63,221 nucleotides of DNA, taken from NCBI GenBank assembly GCA_934692665.1, contig CAKUUG010000005.1:1-63221 (forward strand), given 5' to 3'. Every line of letters starts with the position of its first letter. Position 1 is the stretch's first letter. A program made the position numbers and the translations under genes. The notes below the pieces were generated by a model. That model had not been told where the DNA came from, ran no database searches, and was given only the letters and a program-made list of their open reading frames with translations. The DNA is from an uncultured Candidatus Melainabacteria bacterium (GTDB lineage: Bacteria; Cyanobacteriota; Vampirovibrionia; Gastranaerophilales; Gastranaerophilaceae). Positions 35,611 to 44,478 of the stretch are shown here, in pieces.

Positions 35611-36117
35611 TTATATTTTTCCTTTCTCATCTTTTTTGCCAACTTTGTTTTTCCAAGCTTCCGTAACTTTGCTTGTTCCACCCAACGCCGTACCTAAAAC
35701 ATTTGAGTTATAATTTTGCAAAATATTATTTTCTTGTGATAGATATGAATTAGCTTGTGCAAAATATTCTTGGGCTTTTGAATTGTAAGAGTCTTGAATA
35801 TTTTTTGCACTGTTTTCGCTTGTTTTATATGTATCTTCATAGTTGTATAGATTTGTTGCAGAATTTATATCAAAACCATTTGAAGCACTTTGAGCTTTTA
35901 CAAGATTGGTATTTTGAATACCTTTTATTTTTTCTTCTCTTGCTTTTTCAATACCTGCCTGTTGTTCTTGTTGAGCTTTATTTATTGCAATTTTTGCATT
36001 TGTTTCAGCAATTTTTGCACTGTATTTTGATTGCTGCCCCGTACTTATAGTGTCGCTAACGGCTTTTGAACCATTAGTTACCATATTGGTAATAGTTGGG
36101 ATTAATGGTGAACACAT
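35611..36117 (-). CDS. Internal virion protein, gp14-like
   Basis: A 168-residue protein starting at MCSPLIPTI (36117) behind AAAGGGAAAAG; the upstream extension to 36183 is hydrophobic and has no ribosome binding site. It is rich in Ala, Gln and Asn with a long central helix (NAKIAINKAQQEQQAGIEKAREE), like the ejection or internal core proteins of T7-like phages. Assignment rests on composition and position between capsid and tail genes. Confidence 0.65.
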   Translation of the reverse strand: MCSPLIPTITNMVTNGSKAVSDTISTGQQSKYSAKIAETNAKIAINKAQQEQQAGIEKAREEKIKGIQNTNLVKAQSASNGFDINSATNLYNYEDTYKTSENSAKNIQDSYNSKAQEYFAQANSYLSQENNILQNYNSNVLGTALGGTSKVTEAWKNKVGKKDEKGKI

Positions 36118-36194
36118 ACTTTTCCCTTTCTTTTTGTTTTCTTTTAAAAAAAGTGGGCATAAAATGCCCACAAATAGCATCATTATTAAAGGAG

Positions 36195-36587
36195 TTAGAT
36201 TTCTTGTATCTCGAGTCCATCTCCTGCAACAACACCTGCTGTTATCATGCCTGTTGTTTCTTGAGTTCCTACAACAGTGTACGTTATTCTCATATAACCT
36301 TTGTTACCTTTTGGAAGATATGAAATAGGAAATTTTTTGCCAACTGTTAAATCAGCTTTGTTTAATGTAGAAGATACCAAATCAACAGCAGAAGAAAAAT
36401 CTTCATCCGCCGAAGTTTGAATTTTTACAGTTAAACTTGTTAAATTTGAAAATTCTTTTACAACTTGTATTATCAAAGGAACAAAAGAAACATCATTTTT
36501 GCCAAATTTTACAGTATTTGTTGAATATATTGTTCCTGTTGTGATTGGTTGATTATCTGAAAATAAATTTTGTGCATCTAGTAACAT
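36195..36587 (-). CDS. Bbp16-like capsid cement protein
   Basis: A 130-residue beta-rich protein starting MLLDAQNLFSDNQPITTGTIYSTN, the pattern I know from Bbp16-type decoration proteins. VSSTLNKADLTVGKKF and KGYMRITYTV follow. It is located 24 bp after the major capsid gene, as expected for a decoration or cement protein. Confidence 0.72.
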   Translation of the reverse strand: MLLDAQNLFSDNQPITTGTIYSTNTVKFGKNDVSFVPLIIQVVKEFSNLTSLTVKIQTSADEDFSSAVDLVSSTLNKADLTVGKKFPISYLPKGNKGYMRITYTVVGTQETTGMITAGVVAGDGLEIQEI

Positions 36588-36611
36588 TTTTATCTTTTCC
36601 TTTCTTGATAC

Positions 36612-37604
36612 TTATACTTTAGTTTCGTCATTTTTTAATTGATCAACACATTTTATCGGCACACCCAAGAATGAAACCAATGGTTTTCCGCCAAAATCTT
36701 CTATTGACAGTTGGACATTTGATTTGTTTAAAGCTTGCAAATGCAAATAAGTTTCGATTGTTTCGTTGCAATAAATAACAGTGTTACCTGTTTTTGTAAA
36801 ACGTTTGATTCTATGATATGCACTAATCATCAATTTGATTAAATCAGCAGCATCTTCTGTATCCAACTTTGTAACATCGATGTTTGCAATACGACATGTT
36901 GAGCGAAAATCTCTCACTGTCATACCAACATCCCATTTGAAATGATCTCTATAAACTTCATACATATTGCCGTTAGTATCTGTTGCGGTTTGAGCACCTT
37001 TATCAGTATGAACAAAGCCCATTTGAGAACCTTTTGGATATAACAAATGAGTATGCAAATCACCCCAAGTTACAAACCAAATAGAAGTATTGTTTTTCCC
37101 TGTACCTCCGCCATCTACTACTCTATAGCCGATAGAAGTCGGGTCTGTTGAGATTTTGTTATATCTAACGGAAAGCCCGTCAAAACCTGCGGGATTCGTT
37201 GCTTTTGAACCATAAAAGATATTTTGTTGAACTGTATTGTTCATAGATTCCAAAAATGCTTGTGCTTCATTGATTCTAAATTGTTGTGTATCGTTTTCCA
37301 AATCAGCTAAAGATTTATCAACTTGCGAATAAACTTCAAGCATTCCTGTTGTGTCTGTAATTTGGGTATATTCACCTTTTGAAGACGATACGCCTTGATA
37401 AAACTTTCTGAATTCAACTTCAGGCAAGCCGTTTCTAACTGTAGTTTTGTGAGTCGAACCTTCATTACATTCTCTAACTACCGCATCTTCTAAAACTACA
37501 TTTGTTTGTGTTAACAAATCAATAATCGTATTTGCGATTTGTCCGTTTACTTTTTGTGCAAATTTGTCTTTCAAAGTTAAATAGGTATTTCCTACTGTTG
37601 CCAT
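36612..37604 (-). CDS. Major capsid protein
   Basis: A 330-residue protein. The segments GLPEVEFRKFYQGVSSSKGEY, QFRINEAQAFLESMNNTVQQNIFYGS and AGFDGLSVRYN are those of podovirus major capsid proteins of the Bbp17-like group, with an HK97-like fold. The C-terminus has the E-loop/P-domain order TVIYCNETIETYLHLQAL and LVSFLGVPIKCVDQL. The position between scaffold and cement genes agrees. No prohead protease is adjacent. Confidence 0.88.
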   Translation of the reverse strand: MATVGNTYLTLKDKFAQKVNGQIANTIIDLLTQTNVVLEDAVVRECNEGSTHKTTVRNGLPEVEFRKFYQGVSSSKGEYTQITDTTGMLEVYSQVDKSLADLENDTQQFRINEAQAFLESMNNTVQQNIFYGSKATNPAGFDGLSVRYNKISTDPTSIGYRVVDGGGTGKNNTSIWFVTWGDLHTHLLYPKGSQMGFVHTDKGAQTATDTNGNMYEVYRDHFKWDVGMTVRDFRSTCRIANIDVTKLDTEDAADLIKLMISAYHRIKRFTKTGNTVIYCNETIETYLHLQALNKSNVQLSIEDFGGKPLVSFLGVPIKCVDQLKNDETKV

Positions 37605-37696
37605 AATTTTTTCCTTTCTTGTTTTGTTAAGTAGTGTATTTGTTTGTGAAATTTAACCAAACCCAAAAATCCATCTTTTTTTTGATAAATTTCCAT

Positions 37697-38242
37697 TTAT
37701 TCACGTGGCCCGTATAGGATTTGGGCAGGTGTTAATTCTTCTTTTGATGGCACTCCACCATAAGAGATTAAGTCTTCTTGCATTATTTCGCCAATCCTAT
37801 GGAACATTTTAATCATTTCAGGATGATAAATTAGACCTGTTGATGCCATAAGTTCCTTTAATTTAGGGCTTGCAAATTCATTGTATGCATCGTCTGCAAC
37901 AGACATATATTCTCTCAATTTTGAAGAATTTTTCTCCGGCAATTCCACATCTTCGTCAAATTCTTTTGACCAATTAGAAATATCATTGTCGAGTTTTGTT
38001 TTTATATTGTTTTCAAAAGTTTCATTTTGTTTTTTTGACATATTAAACGCCATGTCCATAAGAATTTGGAAAGAATGTTGAGAAAGATTGAGTTTGTTTG
38101 CAATATCTAAAAAATCTTTCATCAAATTTTCATCCAAACTAAAACCCTCCAAATCTCTATATTTGGAATAATCATAGTTTTCCGGTTTTCCAAAAAAACT
38201 TTGTTGTTCGTTTTCTTTTAAGTAATTAAGATTTTGTTGCAT
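37697..38242 (-). CDS. Phage scaffolding protein
   Basis: A 181-residue acidic, helical protein. It has a heptad-rich middle (ENLMKDFLDIANKLNLSQHSFQILMDMA) and the C-terminal LKELMASTGLIYHPEMIKMFHRIGEIM segment that recurs in podophage scaffold proteins. It is immediately upstream of the capsid gene. It would be lost or cut during maturation; no protease gene is seen. Confidence 0.78.
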   Translation of the reverse strand: MQQNLNYLKENEQQSFFGKPENYDYSKYRDLEGFSLDENLMKDFLDIANKLNLSQHSFQILMDMAFNMSKKQNETFENNIKTKLDNDISNWSKEFDEDVELPEKNSSKLREYMSVADDAYNEFASPKLKELMASTGLIYHPEMIKMFHRIGEIMQEDLISYGGVPSKEELTPAQILYGPRE

Positions 38243-38258
38243 TTTTTTCCTTTCTATG

Positions 38259-38267
38259 TGCTATAAT
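38259..38267 (+). promoter_or_regulatory. Extended -10 promoter of the moron gene
   Basis: TGCTATAAT with TATAAT at 38262-38267 is a consensus extended -10. TTGCAT at 38237-38242 is a possible -35 with a 19-bp spacer. It points rightward, opposite to the phage late genes. Confidence 0.6.
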
Positions 38268-38294
38268 TTCAAACAAAGGGGAGTATTATTTTTT

Positions 38295-38714
38295 ATGAAA
38301 AGAGTTTTGACAGCATTTTTTGTATTTTTAGGGTTAGGTTTATTTTTTCAGGCATTTGCCGAAAATAATTTTTCAAAAGCATTAAGAACATGCGAAAGCT
38401 ATTCTAAAGACGGAGTTATTCCATATAATGGTGAAAATTTTAATATTTCTATTACATTGAACAAAGCATTAAAAGGAATGTGTACATACAAAGAAAAAAT
38501 TCACCAGCCAACAGGCTATCAGTTATTGACTTGTAATTTTTCAAAACAACAACTTCCGTTCGTTGCTGATTCTATGGAAAGATATAATCAATATTACAAA
38601 AAGCCAATTGCTCAGAACCCTATTTTTGAAGCAAAAATGACCACAAATGGTGAAGTCTTTGAAAAATTTCTTGCAAATCCGGAAATTTGCCAAATTACAT
38701 ACAAAAAATACTAG
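38295..38714 (+). CDS. Secreted moron-like protein in reverse orientation
   Basis: A 139-residue protein read against the late operon, between the scaffold gene and the 302-aa gene. MKRVLTAFFVFLGLGLFFQAFAENN is a textbook signal peptide with AFA-EN cleavage. The mature ~114 residues contain four Cys (ALRTCESYS, GMCTYKEK, LLTCNFS, EICQITY), compatible with two disulfides. GGGGAG lies upstream and there is an independent promoter. These are the properties of a lysogenic conversion gene. No family is recognised. Its last 4 bases overlap the convergent neighbour. Confidence 0.8.
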   Translation: MKRVLTAFFVFLGLGLFFQAFAENNFSKALRTCESYSKDGVIPYNGENFNISITLNKALKGMCTYKEKIHQPTGYQLLTCNFSKQQLPFVADSMERYNQYYKKPIAQNPIFEAKMTTNGEVFEKFLANPEICQITYKKY

Positions 38715-39619
38715 TTTTTATCTTGTTTGATTTGGTTTTTAAAGTAGTTTGATTTGTCTTTAAAGATTGAAATCCTTCTCTTTACGAGGCTGATTTTGTC
38801 CTCGTTTGTGAGTTTTTTGTTTTCTATTTTAAAAGATATAAAATCATTCAAAACTTCTTTTAAAAAATCATACTTCTCTTTTGCATTATTTAGATTCAAA
38901 ATCTGGAGTGCATTTTTTAACAAATTAAATTCATCTTTTACAGAAGTAGACTTAAAACTGATTAAACTTTGCTGAATTTGTTTAAAATAGTTTATATCAT
39001 CTTTTGTTAGTGATTCATTTTCTTTGTTAAAATCGATTTTTAAAAACTCTTCATCATCAATTTTATAGAAAAATTCCAAAAACTTGTTTTCGTTTGATTT
39101 TGTTTTGTTTTTTAAGAGTTCAAAAGTGTTTGATTTTATCATTTTATCGAGTTCTTTGTTGAATTGTTCAAAAAGAATATGTTCTTCATCTGAAGAAAGT
39201 TGTTTTACATTAGAAATCCAGCTTATCATATTTAAAACTTTTTGAAATTCTTTGTCTGAAGCTTTTATGTCATCTCGATTTATTGCAATAGAAATCTTGC
39301 AATTTTCGATACAGTTTTTGTATATTTCATCACACCAAATAAAAACCTGATTTTCGTAGTGTTTTTTTATTACACCAATAAGCTCTTCTCTTTTTTCTTC
39401 TATTACACCGGACACATCATCCAATCCGGATTCTTCTATTAGTTTTCTTGTATTGTCATCAAATTCTTTTAGTTTGTTTTGTGCTTCATTTATTGCCATT
39501 TTAGAAGTCAAATTAATGTAGCCTGTATTTTGGTTATACAAAATATCCAGCACCAACTCATCCAAATTGTTTACAAATTCAAGAAAATCTGCACTTTTTA
39601 TTATGTTGTTTATTTCCAT
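38711..39619 (-). CDS. Helical phage protein of unknown function
   Basis: A 302-residue, Lys/Glu/Asn-rich protein predicted to be almost entirely helical, with several coiled-coil stretches (KEFDDNTRKLIEESGLDDVSG; NALQILNLNNAKEKYDFLKEVL). There is no membrane segment and no catalytic motif. It lies 10 bp downstream of the portal gene. An assembly or second scaffold-like role is possible but unproven. Confidence 0.7.
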   Translation of the reverse strand: MEINNIIKSADFLEFVNNLDELVLDILYNQNTGYINLTSKMAINEAQNKLKEFDDNTRKLIEESGLDDVSGVIEEKREELIGVIKKHYENQVFIWCDEIYKNCIENCKISIAINRDDIKASDKEFQKVLNMISWISNVKQLSSDEEHILFEQFNKELDKMIKSNTFELLKNKTKSNENKFLEFFYKIDDEEFLKIDFNKENESLTKDDINYFKQIQQSLISFKSTSVKDEFNLLKNALQILNLNNAKEKYDFLKEVLNDFISFKIENKKLTNEDKISLVKRRISIFKDKSNYFKNQIKQDKN

Positions 39620-39629
39620 TTTTCCTCTC

Positions 39630-41270
39630 TTAAATTATTCCAAATCTAGACAACAATTCTGCTCCATAAGAATCAACTCCTCCCATATTTTGGATAATTT
39701 GGCTTCCGGTTTTGAAATTTTCCATCATATTCATAGAATTTTGAGTTTCATTTTGAGCTTTTCTGATTTTTTCCAATTCTTGTCCTGAAATCATTTGTGA
39801 TGGGTTAATGTTTGCATAATTTGCATAGTCTTCGATTATTTTTTCTCCGTTTAATTTTGCTTTTAGCGTTGGATCTATCGAATTTGCAATATTGGAAACG
39901 AAAGTCGTAAAACGTTCTATGCTGGAGATGTTTGAGACTTTTTGAGCTTGTGCCAAAGTAGAAACAAATTCGATTTTGAATTTGTAGTTTTCATAATTTT
40001 TGTTATAAAAACTAAGAGGCTTCAAAATCCCGACTCTTATTTCTTCATCATAAATCCAATTCAAAATTTGTCTTAGTGCATTGTGGATTTGCTCCAACAA
40101 TGGCGACAATAAAACCATTTTTTCTTCTTTTAATTCATTTACCTCGGTTGCTGTTCTTGAACCATTATTTGAAGTCGACAGAATCATTGCAAAAAGGTCG
40201 TTGTAGAAGTGTTCTTTTATTGTTTGTTTTAGTTCATCTTTTTCTTGTTTTAATTCTAAAATTTTTGGATTGACTTCGTAAATCGGGCTTATTCCTCTGC
40301 CGTTTTCATCTTCTTCAATATATGCCCCGGGTACATCAACTATTTTTTTGTTTTTTAGGCTAGCCGGCCCTTTGTATGTAGGGCAGACAATTTTTTTAAC
40401 AGCTTTTGCATATTCTTTTACCATTGTCATTAATTGTCTAACATCAGCAAGAGCATTTATTGCAGGTGAATCCTGCGGATAATCAATATCAGGCGAAATA
40501 GAAGATTCGAATACAACATAAGGAAATTTTGAAAAACCTTTTAAAGACAAAAACTCGTCTGACGAAGAAATAAAAGTTGCAGAAATATATTTTGCATATT
40601 TTGAAGACAAGTGCCTTTCTCTAAAGTTTTTGTTTTCTTCAACAAAATGAACTATTTCATAGAGTTTTAAGGGGTTATCTACTGCTTCTTTTTGAATTTC
40701 AACAGGAGTATTGTCTTTAAATTGTTCAAAAATATTTTTTGCACTTTGCGAATAAACTCGACAAAAACAATCTATTCTGCCTTTTGAATTTTTTGCATAA
40801 TAATATGAACCAACAGGCAATACCTTGAAATTCACAACATTTTCATAGTCAGATTCTATTGCAATTGCACCAAAACCAAAAACCCCCAGTTGTTTGTATA
40901 TTTCAGGTAAACATTGATAAAAATTTGAATTATTTAAAATTTCTCTTGTAAGTTCTTCTTGTTCGGCACACCATTTTTTTAATGTAAAATTGTCTTCTAT
41001 ATTCCTATTCAAAAAACTCGTCTTAAACCAGCGATTAGTGGGACTAGTGGCCCCGCTCATCATACCTGATGAAAAATTTCTTAGTGCAATAAGAGGTGTC
41101 GAATCTATTATTTTTTTATTTTTTACAATGGGACGTCTGGTGTTTCTTGCAATAAATTGCACACTTCTTGGCAAAAAATAATCAGAAAGTTCTTGCAAAT
41201 CCGGTTTTATAACATTAAACACTTCTTCCATTTCATGTTTTCGTTTTTTAAAATATTCTACTGTGTACAT
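39630..41270 (-). CDS. Podovirus-type portal protein
   Basis: A 546-residue portal (head-tail connector). The start at 41270 (MYTVEYFKKRK) follows GGGGGAATAAA; the extension to 41312 overlaps the preceding gene. The motif IIDSTPLIALRNFSSGMMSGATSPTNRWF near residue 60 is the strongest family marker. GSRTATEVNELKEEKMVLLSP near 385 is the second. The C-terminus is Met/Gln-rich. It forms the dodecameric ring for DNA packaging and tail attachment. Confidence 0.92.
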   Translation of the reverse strand: MYTVEYFKKRKHEMEEVFNVIKPDLQELSDYFLPRSVQFIARNTRRPIVKNKKIIDSTPLIALRNFSSGMMSGATSPTNRWFKTSFLNRNIEDNFTLKKWCAEQEELTREILNNSNFYQCLPEIYKQLGVFGFGAIAIESDYENVVNFKVLPVGSYYYAKNSKGRIDCFCRVYSQSAKNIFEQFKDNTPVEIQKEAVDNPLKLYEIVHFVEENKNFRERHLSSKYAKYISATFISSSDEFLSLKGFSKFPYVVFESSISPDIDYPQDSPAINALADVRQLMTMVKEYAKAVKKIVCPTYKGPASLKNKKIVDVPGAYIEEDENGRGISPIYEVNPKILELKQEKDELKQTIKEHFYNDLFAMILSTSNNGSRTATEVNELKEEKMVLLSPLLEQIHNALRQILNWIYDEEIRVGILKPLSFYNKNYENYKFKIEFVSTLAQAQKVSNISSIERFTTFVSNIANSIDPTLKAKLNGEKIIEDYANYANINPSQMISGQELEKIRKAQNETQNSMNMMENFKTGSQIIQNMGGVDSYGAELLSRFGII

Positions 41271-41271
41271 T

Positions 41272-41460
41272 TTATTCCCCCAAAAGCGTCTTTTTGTTTG
41301 TATTTGCTTCATCCACCAAACCTACAGGCGAGGTTTTTAAATTTTCTTTGTAAGCGGATGACTGGGATTGAGTAGAATTTTTTGTAGCAGAAGCATCTGC
41401 TTCATGTCGAACAACAGCTTCTTGTTCAACTTTTGGTACTGAAGTTTTTGCAAAACACAT
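41272..41460 (-). CDS. Small conserved podophage protein before the portal
   Basis: A 62-residue protein, MCFAKTSVPKVEQEA, ending VGLVDEANTNKKTLLGE. Short proteins ending in a KTLLG-type tail directly ahead of podophage portal genes are familiar; the function is unknown. The stop codon is 2 bp from the portal ATG, and the sequence of its C-terminus provides the portal ribosome binding site. Confidence 0.68.
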   Translation of the reverse strand: MCFAKTSVPKVEQEAVVRHEADASATKNSTQSQSSAYKENLKTSPVGLVDEANTNKKTLLGE

Positions 41461-41514
41461 TGGTTTTTCTCCTTTCTTGTTTTTTATATTGTTTTGGATT
41501 GTTTCAACAATCCT

Positions 41515-42810
41515 TTAATCAAACGGGTTGAAATCCGTTTCTATATTGTTGTCATAATCATTTTGCCTATAGAAAACCGTATTTGAACAGAAGTTTATTG
41601 CATATAGTGCCATCATTACGCAATCTGCAAAATCAGGACTTTCTGAATGAAGTTTTCTTATTTCTTTTTTGTCTTGTATAGAAATAAGCCCATTTGGGCG
41701 GTAAGTTTTTTTGATATATTCCAGCTGTCGAATAGCGTTTTTGTCGGTCAATTTTAGATAACCCTTTTCAAGATAGTCTTTTAATGCCAAATACCCATCA
41801 GCTCTAGCATTAAAAGCGTATTTAGAAATTGCTTTTTTGCCCCCTCTGAAACCAATTGCGTTTGGAATAATTTTTTGCACGCTGACCCAAATAGGATACC
41901 CAAGCCCATCTGCATCCATAATCAACATTTTAGGAAGCCAAGAAGAATACAAATTGGCAATTTTTCCTTTTGTTATATCAGTGTCTGCTTCTGACCATGA
42001 GATAGTTGATTTTTCTAACCAAATATTTTCGTTTTCTTGTACAAACAACTTTGCAACACAAAGGTCGGCTCCGGAAGCTGACAAATCCACACTCATTACT
42101 GAATTCATAAAGTCCTCGTTTTTTTCGTATTCGTATTCTATTGCTCTATCCAAATATTGAGATTGAATAAGATACTCGTTATTGTTCGCCAAAGGATAAC
42201 CAAGCCAGATGTGATTGTAGTCATTTATATTCAGAGATTTTGAAACTTCAGCTTCTTTTGTAATTTTTTCATCTACATAAGGATTGTCAAAATAACAAAT
42301 ATTAATATGCAAACAGTCAGACCTTTTTGAGCAGAAATTGTACACAGCATCAAATCTCGTAAATCTGTTCATTGTGAAAATAATAACAGAGTTCTTTTTT
42401 CTTATTGTCGGAACTATAATATCAAGAGTAGTTTTTGTGATTGATTGAGCTTCGTCTATCCAGAGAATATCTATTCCTTCCAGCCCCTTTATATTTACGC
42501 TTCCTTGTTCCCTAAAACCTTTGAAAAATATTTTTGAACCCGTTTGTTTATGCACCAGATTATCTCTTTTTATGTCATAAATCAAATTGTATTTTTCAAT
42601 TAAATCCAAAAACACTGTCTTGACTGATTCATCGATAGAATTTTGAATTTCCCTTCCGCAACAAACCCTCACATGGCGGTTTTCCATTACATACAACAAA
42701 AACCTTGCAACACTCTGCGTTTTTCCGGATGCCCTTCCTCCTTCTAAAAGAAAATATGTATAGTTATTGAAATTGAATATAAAAGGGTAAAGTTTTGGAG
42801 GAATATCCAA
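41515..42810 (-). CDS. Terminase large subunit
   Basis: A 431-residue packaging ATPase and nuclease. Walker A is GGRASGKT at 24-31 and Walker B ILWIDE at 115-120, followed by the coupling motif IIFTMNR near 145. The C-terminal RNase H-like nuclease has Asp residues in SVDLSA (about 240), MLIMDADGLG (about 300) and PDFADCVMMAL (about 405). It drives DNA into the prohead through the portal encoded downstream. Confidence 0.95.
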   Translation of the reverse strand: MDIPPKLYPFIFNFNNYTYFLLEGGRASGKTQSVARFLLYVMENRHVRVCCGREIQNSIDESVKTVFLDLIEKYNLIYDIKRDNLVHKQTGSKIFFKGFREQGSVNIKGLEGIDILWIDEAQSITKTTLDIIVPTIRKKNSVIIFTMNRFTRFDAVYNFCSKRSDCLHINICYFDNPYVDEKITKEAEVSKSLNINDYNHIWLGYPLANNNEYLIQSQYLDRAIEYEYEKNEDFMNSVMSVDLSASGADLCVAKLFVQENENIWLEKSTISWSEADTDITKGKIANLYSSWLPKMLIMDADGLGYPIWVSVQKIIPNAIGFRGGKKAISKYAFNARADGYLALKDYLEKGYLKLTDKNAIRQLEYIKKTYRPNGLISIQDKKEIRKLHSESPDFADCVMMALYAINFCSNTVFYRQNDYDNNIETDFNPFD

Positions 42811-42832
42811 AATCTCCGGTAATATGTATTTT

Positions 42833-43144
42833 TTACTTATAAAATTCTTCTCCTATATTTAGTTTTAATTGCTCACCATCAATCATGATTTCGCCCATTT
42901 TGACGACCGTTCCAATTTCTAAATTGTTTGTTGTATATAATCCTGCAATTTTTGCTTTGTTTTCTAAAGCCTTTATTGCAGCGTTAATATTCGGGTTTCC
43001 GTTTTTATCCAGACAATTTAGAGCCATTTTTTTTAATTCCTCAAATTCTTCTATTGCTTCTGCTGAAGTAAAAGTTGTTTCTTTGCTTTTGTTTACTTTA
43101 ATCTTGTTTTCTTGTGTTTTGTAAGAAACTGTTTTTTTATTCAT
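42833..43144 (-). CDS. Putative small terminase subunit
   Basis: A 103-residue protein starting at the ATG at 43144. It is basic at the N-terminus and has a helical core (AIEEFEELKKMALNCLDKNGNPNINAAIKALENKAKIAGLY), a pattern common in DNA-binding small terminase subunits. It lies 22 bp before terL and overlaps the upstream gene by 8 bp. Position is the main evidence. Confidence 0.6.
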   Translation of the reverse strand: MNKKTVSYKTQENKIKVNKSKETTFTSAEAIEEFEELKKMALNCLDKNGNPNINAAIKALENKAKIAGLYTTNNLEIGTVVKMGEIMIDGEQLKLNIGEEFYK

Positions 43145-43514
43145 CAATTCTTTTTACTAAAACCTTATTTCCGAAAAAATCACACGCATATTGTTCAATC
43201 GCAACAGTTTTGCCTCCTTTTTTTATTTCTACGTTTCTTCCATATTTAAAACCGGTCGGAGCTTTGTACCTGTTTTTAAAACCTAACATTGTCGATGTTA
43301 CATCTCGTTTTAATTTTTCTTTTATTCGAGCGACTCCATTTGAATAGAACATTTGTTCGAAATTGTTTTTGTTTTTGTCAAAATAACTGTAAAGTGCCAT
43401 TTTTTTGTTGCAAATTGGACAAACCGCAAGATAAAGTCTGCGATTAAAGTGTTTTTCATTATCCAATAAAAACCAAATATCCTGAGCATTAAAAACACTA
43501 TTGCAATGACGCAT
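43137..43514 (-). CDS. First gene of the late operon, unknown function
   Basis: A 125-residue protein behind GGAGG (9 bp before the ATG). AVCPICNKKM near 32-41 gives a CxxC and the N-terminus adds another Cys, so a small zinc-binding knuckle is possible. The rest is basic (RIKEKLKRDVTSTMLGFKNRYKAP), suiting nucleic-acid contact. It may be a late regulator or a packaging factor. No family is recognised. Confidence 0.6.
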   Translation of the reverse strand: MRHCNSVFNAQDIWFLLDNEKHFNRRLYLAVCPICNKKMALYSYFDKNKNNFEQMFYSNGVARIKEKLKRDVTSTMLGFKNRYKAPTGFKYGRNVEIKKGGKTVAIEQYACDFFGNKVLVKRIDE

Positions 43515-44009
43515 AGCCTACATCCTCCTTATTGTTTCAATAATCAACCAATATTTTTTGTAAATCAGAATAAATTAGAGCCAACAAATCAAAATTTATT
43601 GTCAAAACTTGAACTCAAACATTCACTATAATTCAATCAAAAAGCACAACTATCCTATTATGTTATCTTCGTCAGCCTCGTTTCTCTACACGAAAGTTAA
43701 ATATGGTTGGATTTACTAAAAACAATTGGGGGTATTGGCATATTAGCAATAATAGTGCATTGAACTCAATACGCTATTTTATAACCGTACCCCCCAAAAG
43801 TCATATTCCAGCCAGTTCTTTCGAGCGATACCAATTTGAATTGTCCGAAAATTTATATTCTTAAGATAGCATACTTTTTTGAAAAACGCTCGTTTTTAGG
43901 CAGTTTTTTGGACTGTCGTCCAAAATTTATACTTTTTTTGTTGATATTTTATTTTATTTGGTTTATAATCGGTAGGTGGTTGTTATAACCTTTAACAATT
44001 GCCAAATAT
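43515..44009. other. 495-bp intergenic region between the phage late operon and tRNA-His
   Basis: It probably holds the leftward late promoter, but I cannot point to a clear one. A perfect 8-bp inverted repeat TTTTGGAC-TGTC-GTCCAAAA is at 43906-43925. A 53-codon frame on the + strand (43703-43864) has no convincing ribosome binding site and is not called. Nothing else stands out. Confidence 0.6.
43906..43925. promoter_or_regulatory. Inverted repeat, possible operator
   Basis: TTTTGGAC and GTCCAAAA separated by TGTC. It is followed by an AT-rich stretch, but the T run is too distant for a strong terminator. A repressor or activator site of the late operon is possible. Confidence 0.35.
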
Positions 44010-44086
44010 GGCGCCTGTCGTCAAGTGGTTAAGACCTCGGATTGTGGTTCCGATATGCGTGGGTTCGAGTCCCACCAGGCGCCCCA
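44010..44086 (+). tRNA. tRNA-His (anticodon GTG)
   Basis: A complete cloverleaf with the histidine-specific extra base: G-1 at 44010 opposite C73 at 44083. The acceptor stem is GCGCCTG/CAGGCGC, the anticodon stem TCGGA/TCCGA with loop TTGTGGT, and the T arm GTGGG-TTCGAGT-CCCAC. CCA is encoded at 44084-44086. It lies at the junction between the phage module and a recombinase fragment, a typical integration target. Confidence 0.96.
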
Positions 44087-44418
44087 TTTTTAGAAAGAGA
44101 CTCATTAGAAGTCTCTTTTTCAATTATAGAGAGCTTTTTCAGGGTTGTAACTTTTCTTTTTAACGAAAGTTCTATATTTTTGTTCAAATATTCCAAAACT
44201 CTTTCACTGCCTACCTTCGGGAGGGTTGTAACTTTATTTGATGACTTAATATTATCTTTTGCTATTCTAAGTGCCTGAAAAATTGGTTTAAATTTTACTA
44301 TAAGCTTTTGTTCTTCAGTATCATAAATAGCACTTTCAAATACAAGCCTCAAGAGTCTTTGCTTTGCTTCAACACTTGCATTACGAAAAACATTCGGAAT
44401 ATTGCCTAAAAACCTCAT
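44087..44418 (-). pseudogene. C-terminal fragment of a serine recombinase/integrase
   Basis: About 110 residues match the end of large serine recombinases: FLGNIPNVFRNASVEAKQRLLRLVF, IYDTEEQKLIVKFKPIFQAL, then a Lys-rich tail. The catalytic N-terminal domain and the DNA-binding middle are absent; the MBOAT gene occupies the sequence where they should be. The frame runs on into the antisense of tRNA-His (GAPGGTRTHA), which is a recombination scar rather than protein sequence. In-frame coding can be followed a few codons beyond 44418. Confidence 0.72.
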
Positions 44419-44478
44419 TAATACATTTAAGTTATCATAGACGCAAACAACTGTTTTTATTAAAATAAAGAGGTAAAT

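Larger units (their letters stand above)
29093..43514 (-). mobile_element. Podovirus-type prophage late module
   Basis: An almost uninterrupted leftward gene series: terminase candidate, TerL, portal, scaffold, capsid, cement protein, gp14-, gp11-, gp12- and gp13-like proteins, tail fibre, DUF1353, a holin-like protein and an M15 endolysin. The gp11/gp12-like tail tubular proteins and the portal type indicate a short-tailed phage. No integrase, repressor, replication or DNA metabolism gene is visible within the module, and no direct repeat of the adjacent tRNA-His was found on the left. It may be the late half of a decayed prophage or a domesticated particle cluster. All structural reading frames are intact. 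Confidence 0.85.

Noticed and set aside
43703..43864. 53-codon + strand frame between the phage operon and tRNA-His
   Set aside because: No credible ribosome binding site or promoter, and no recognisable protein feature.
44029..44086. C-terminal extension of the serine recombinase frame (GAPGGTRTHA...)
   Set aside because: It is the antisense of tRNA-His; such strings are a well-known artefact of translating tRNA genes.
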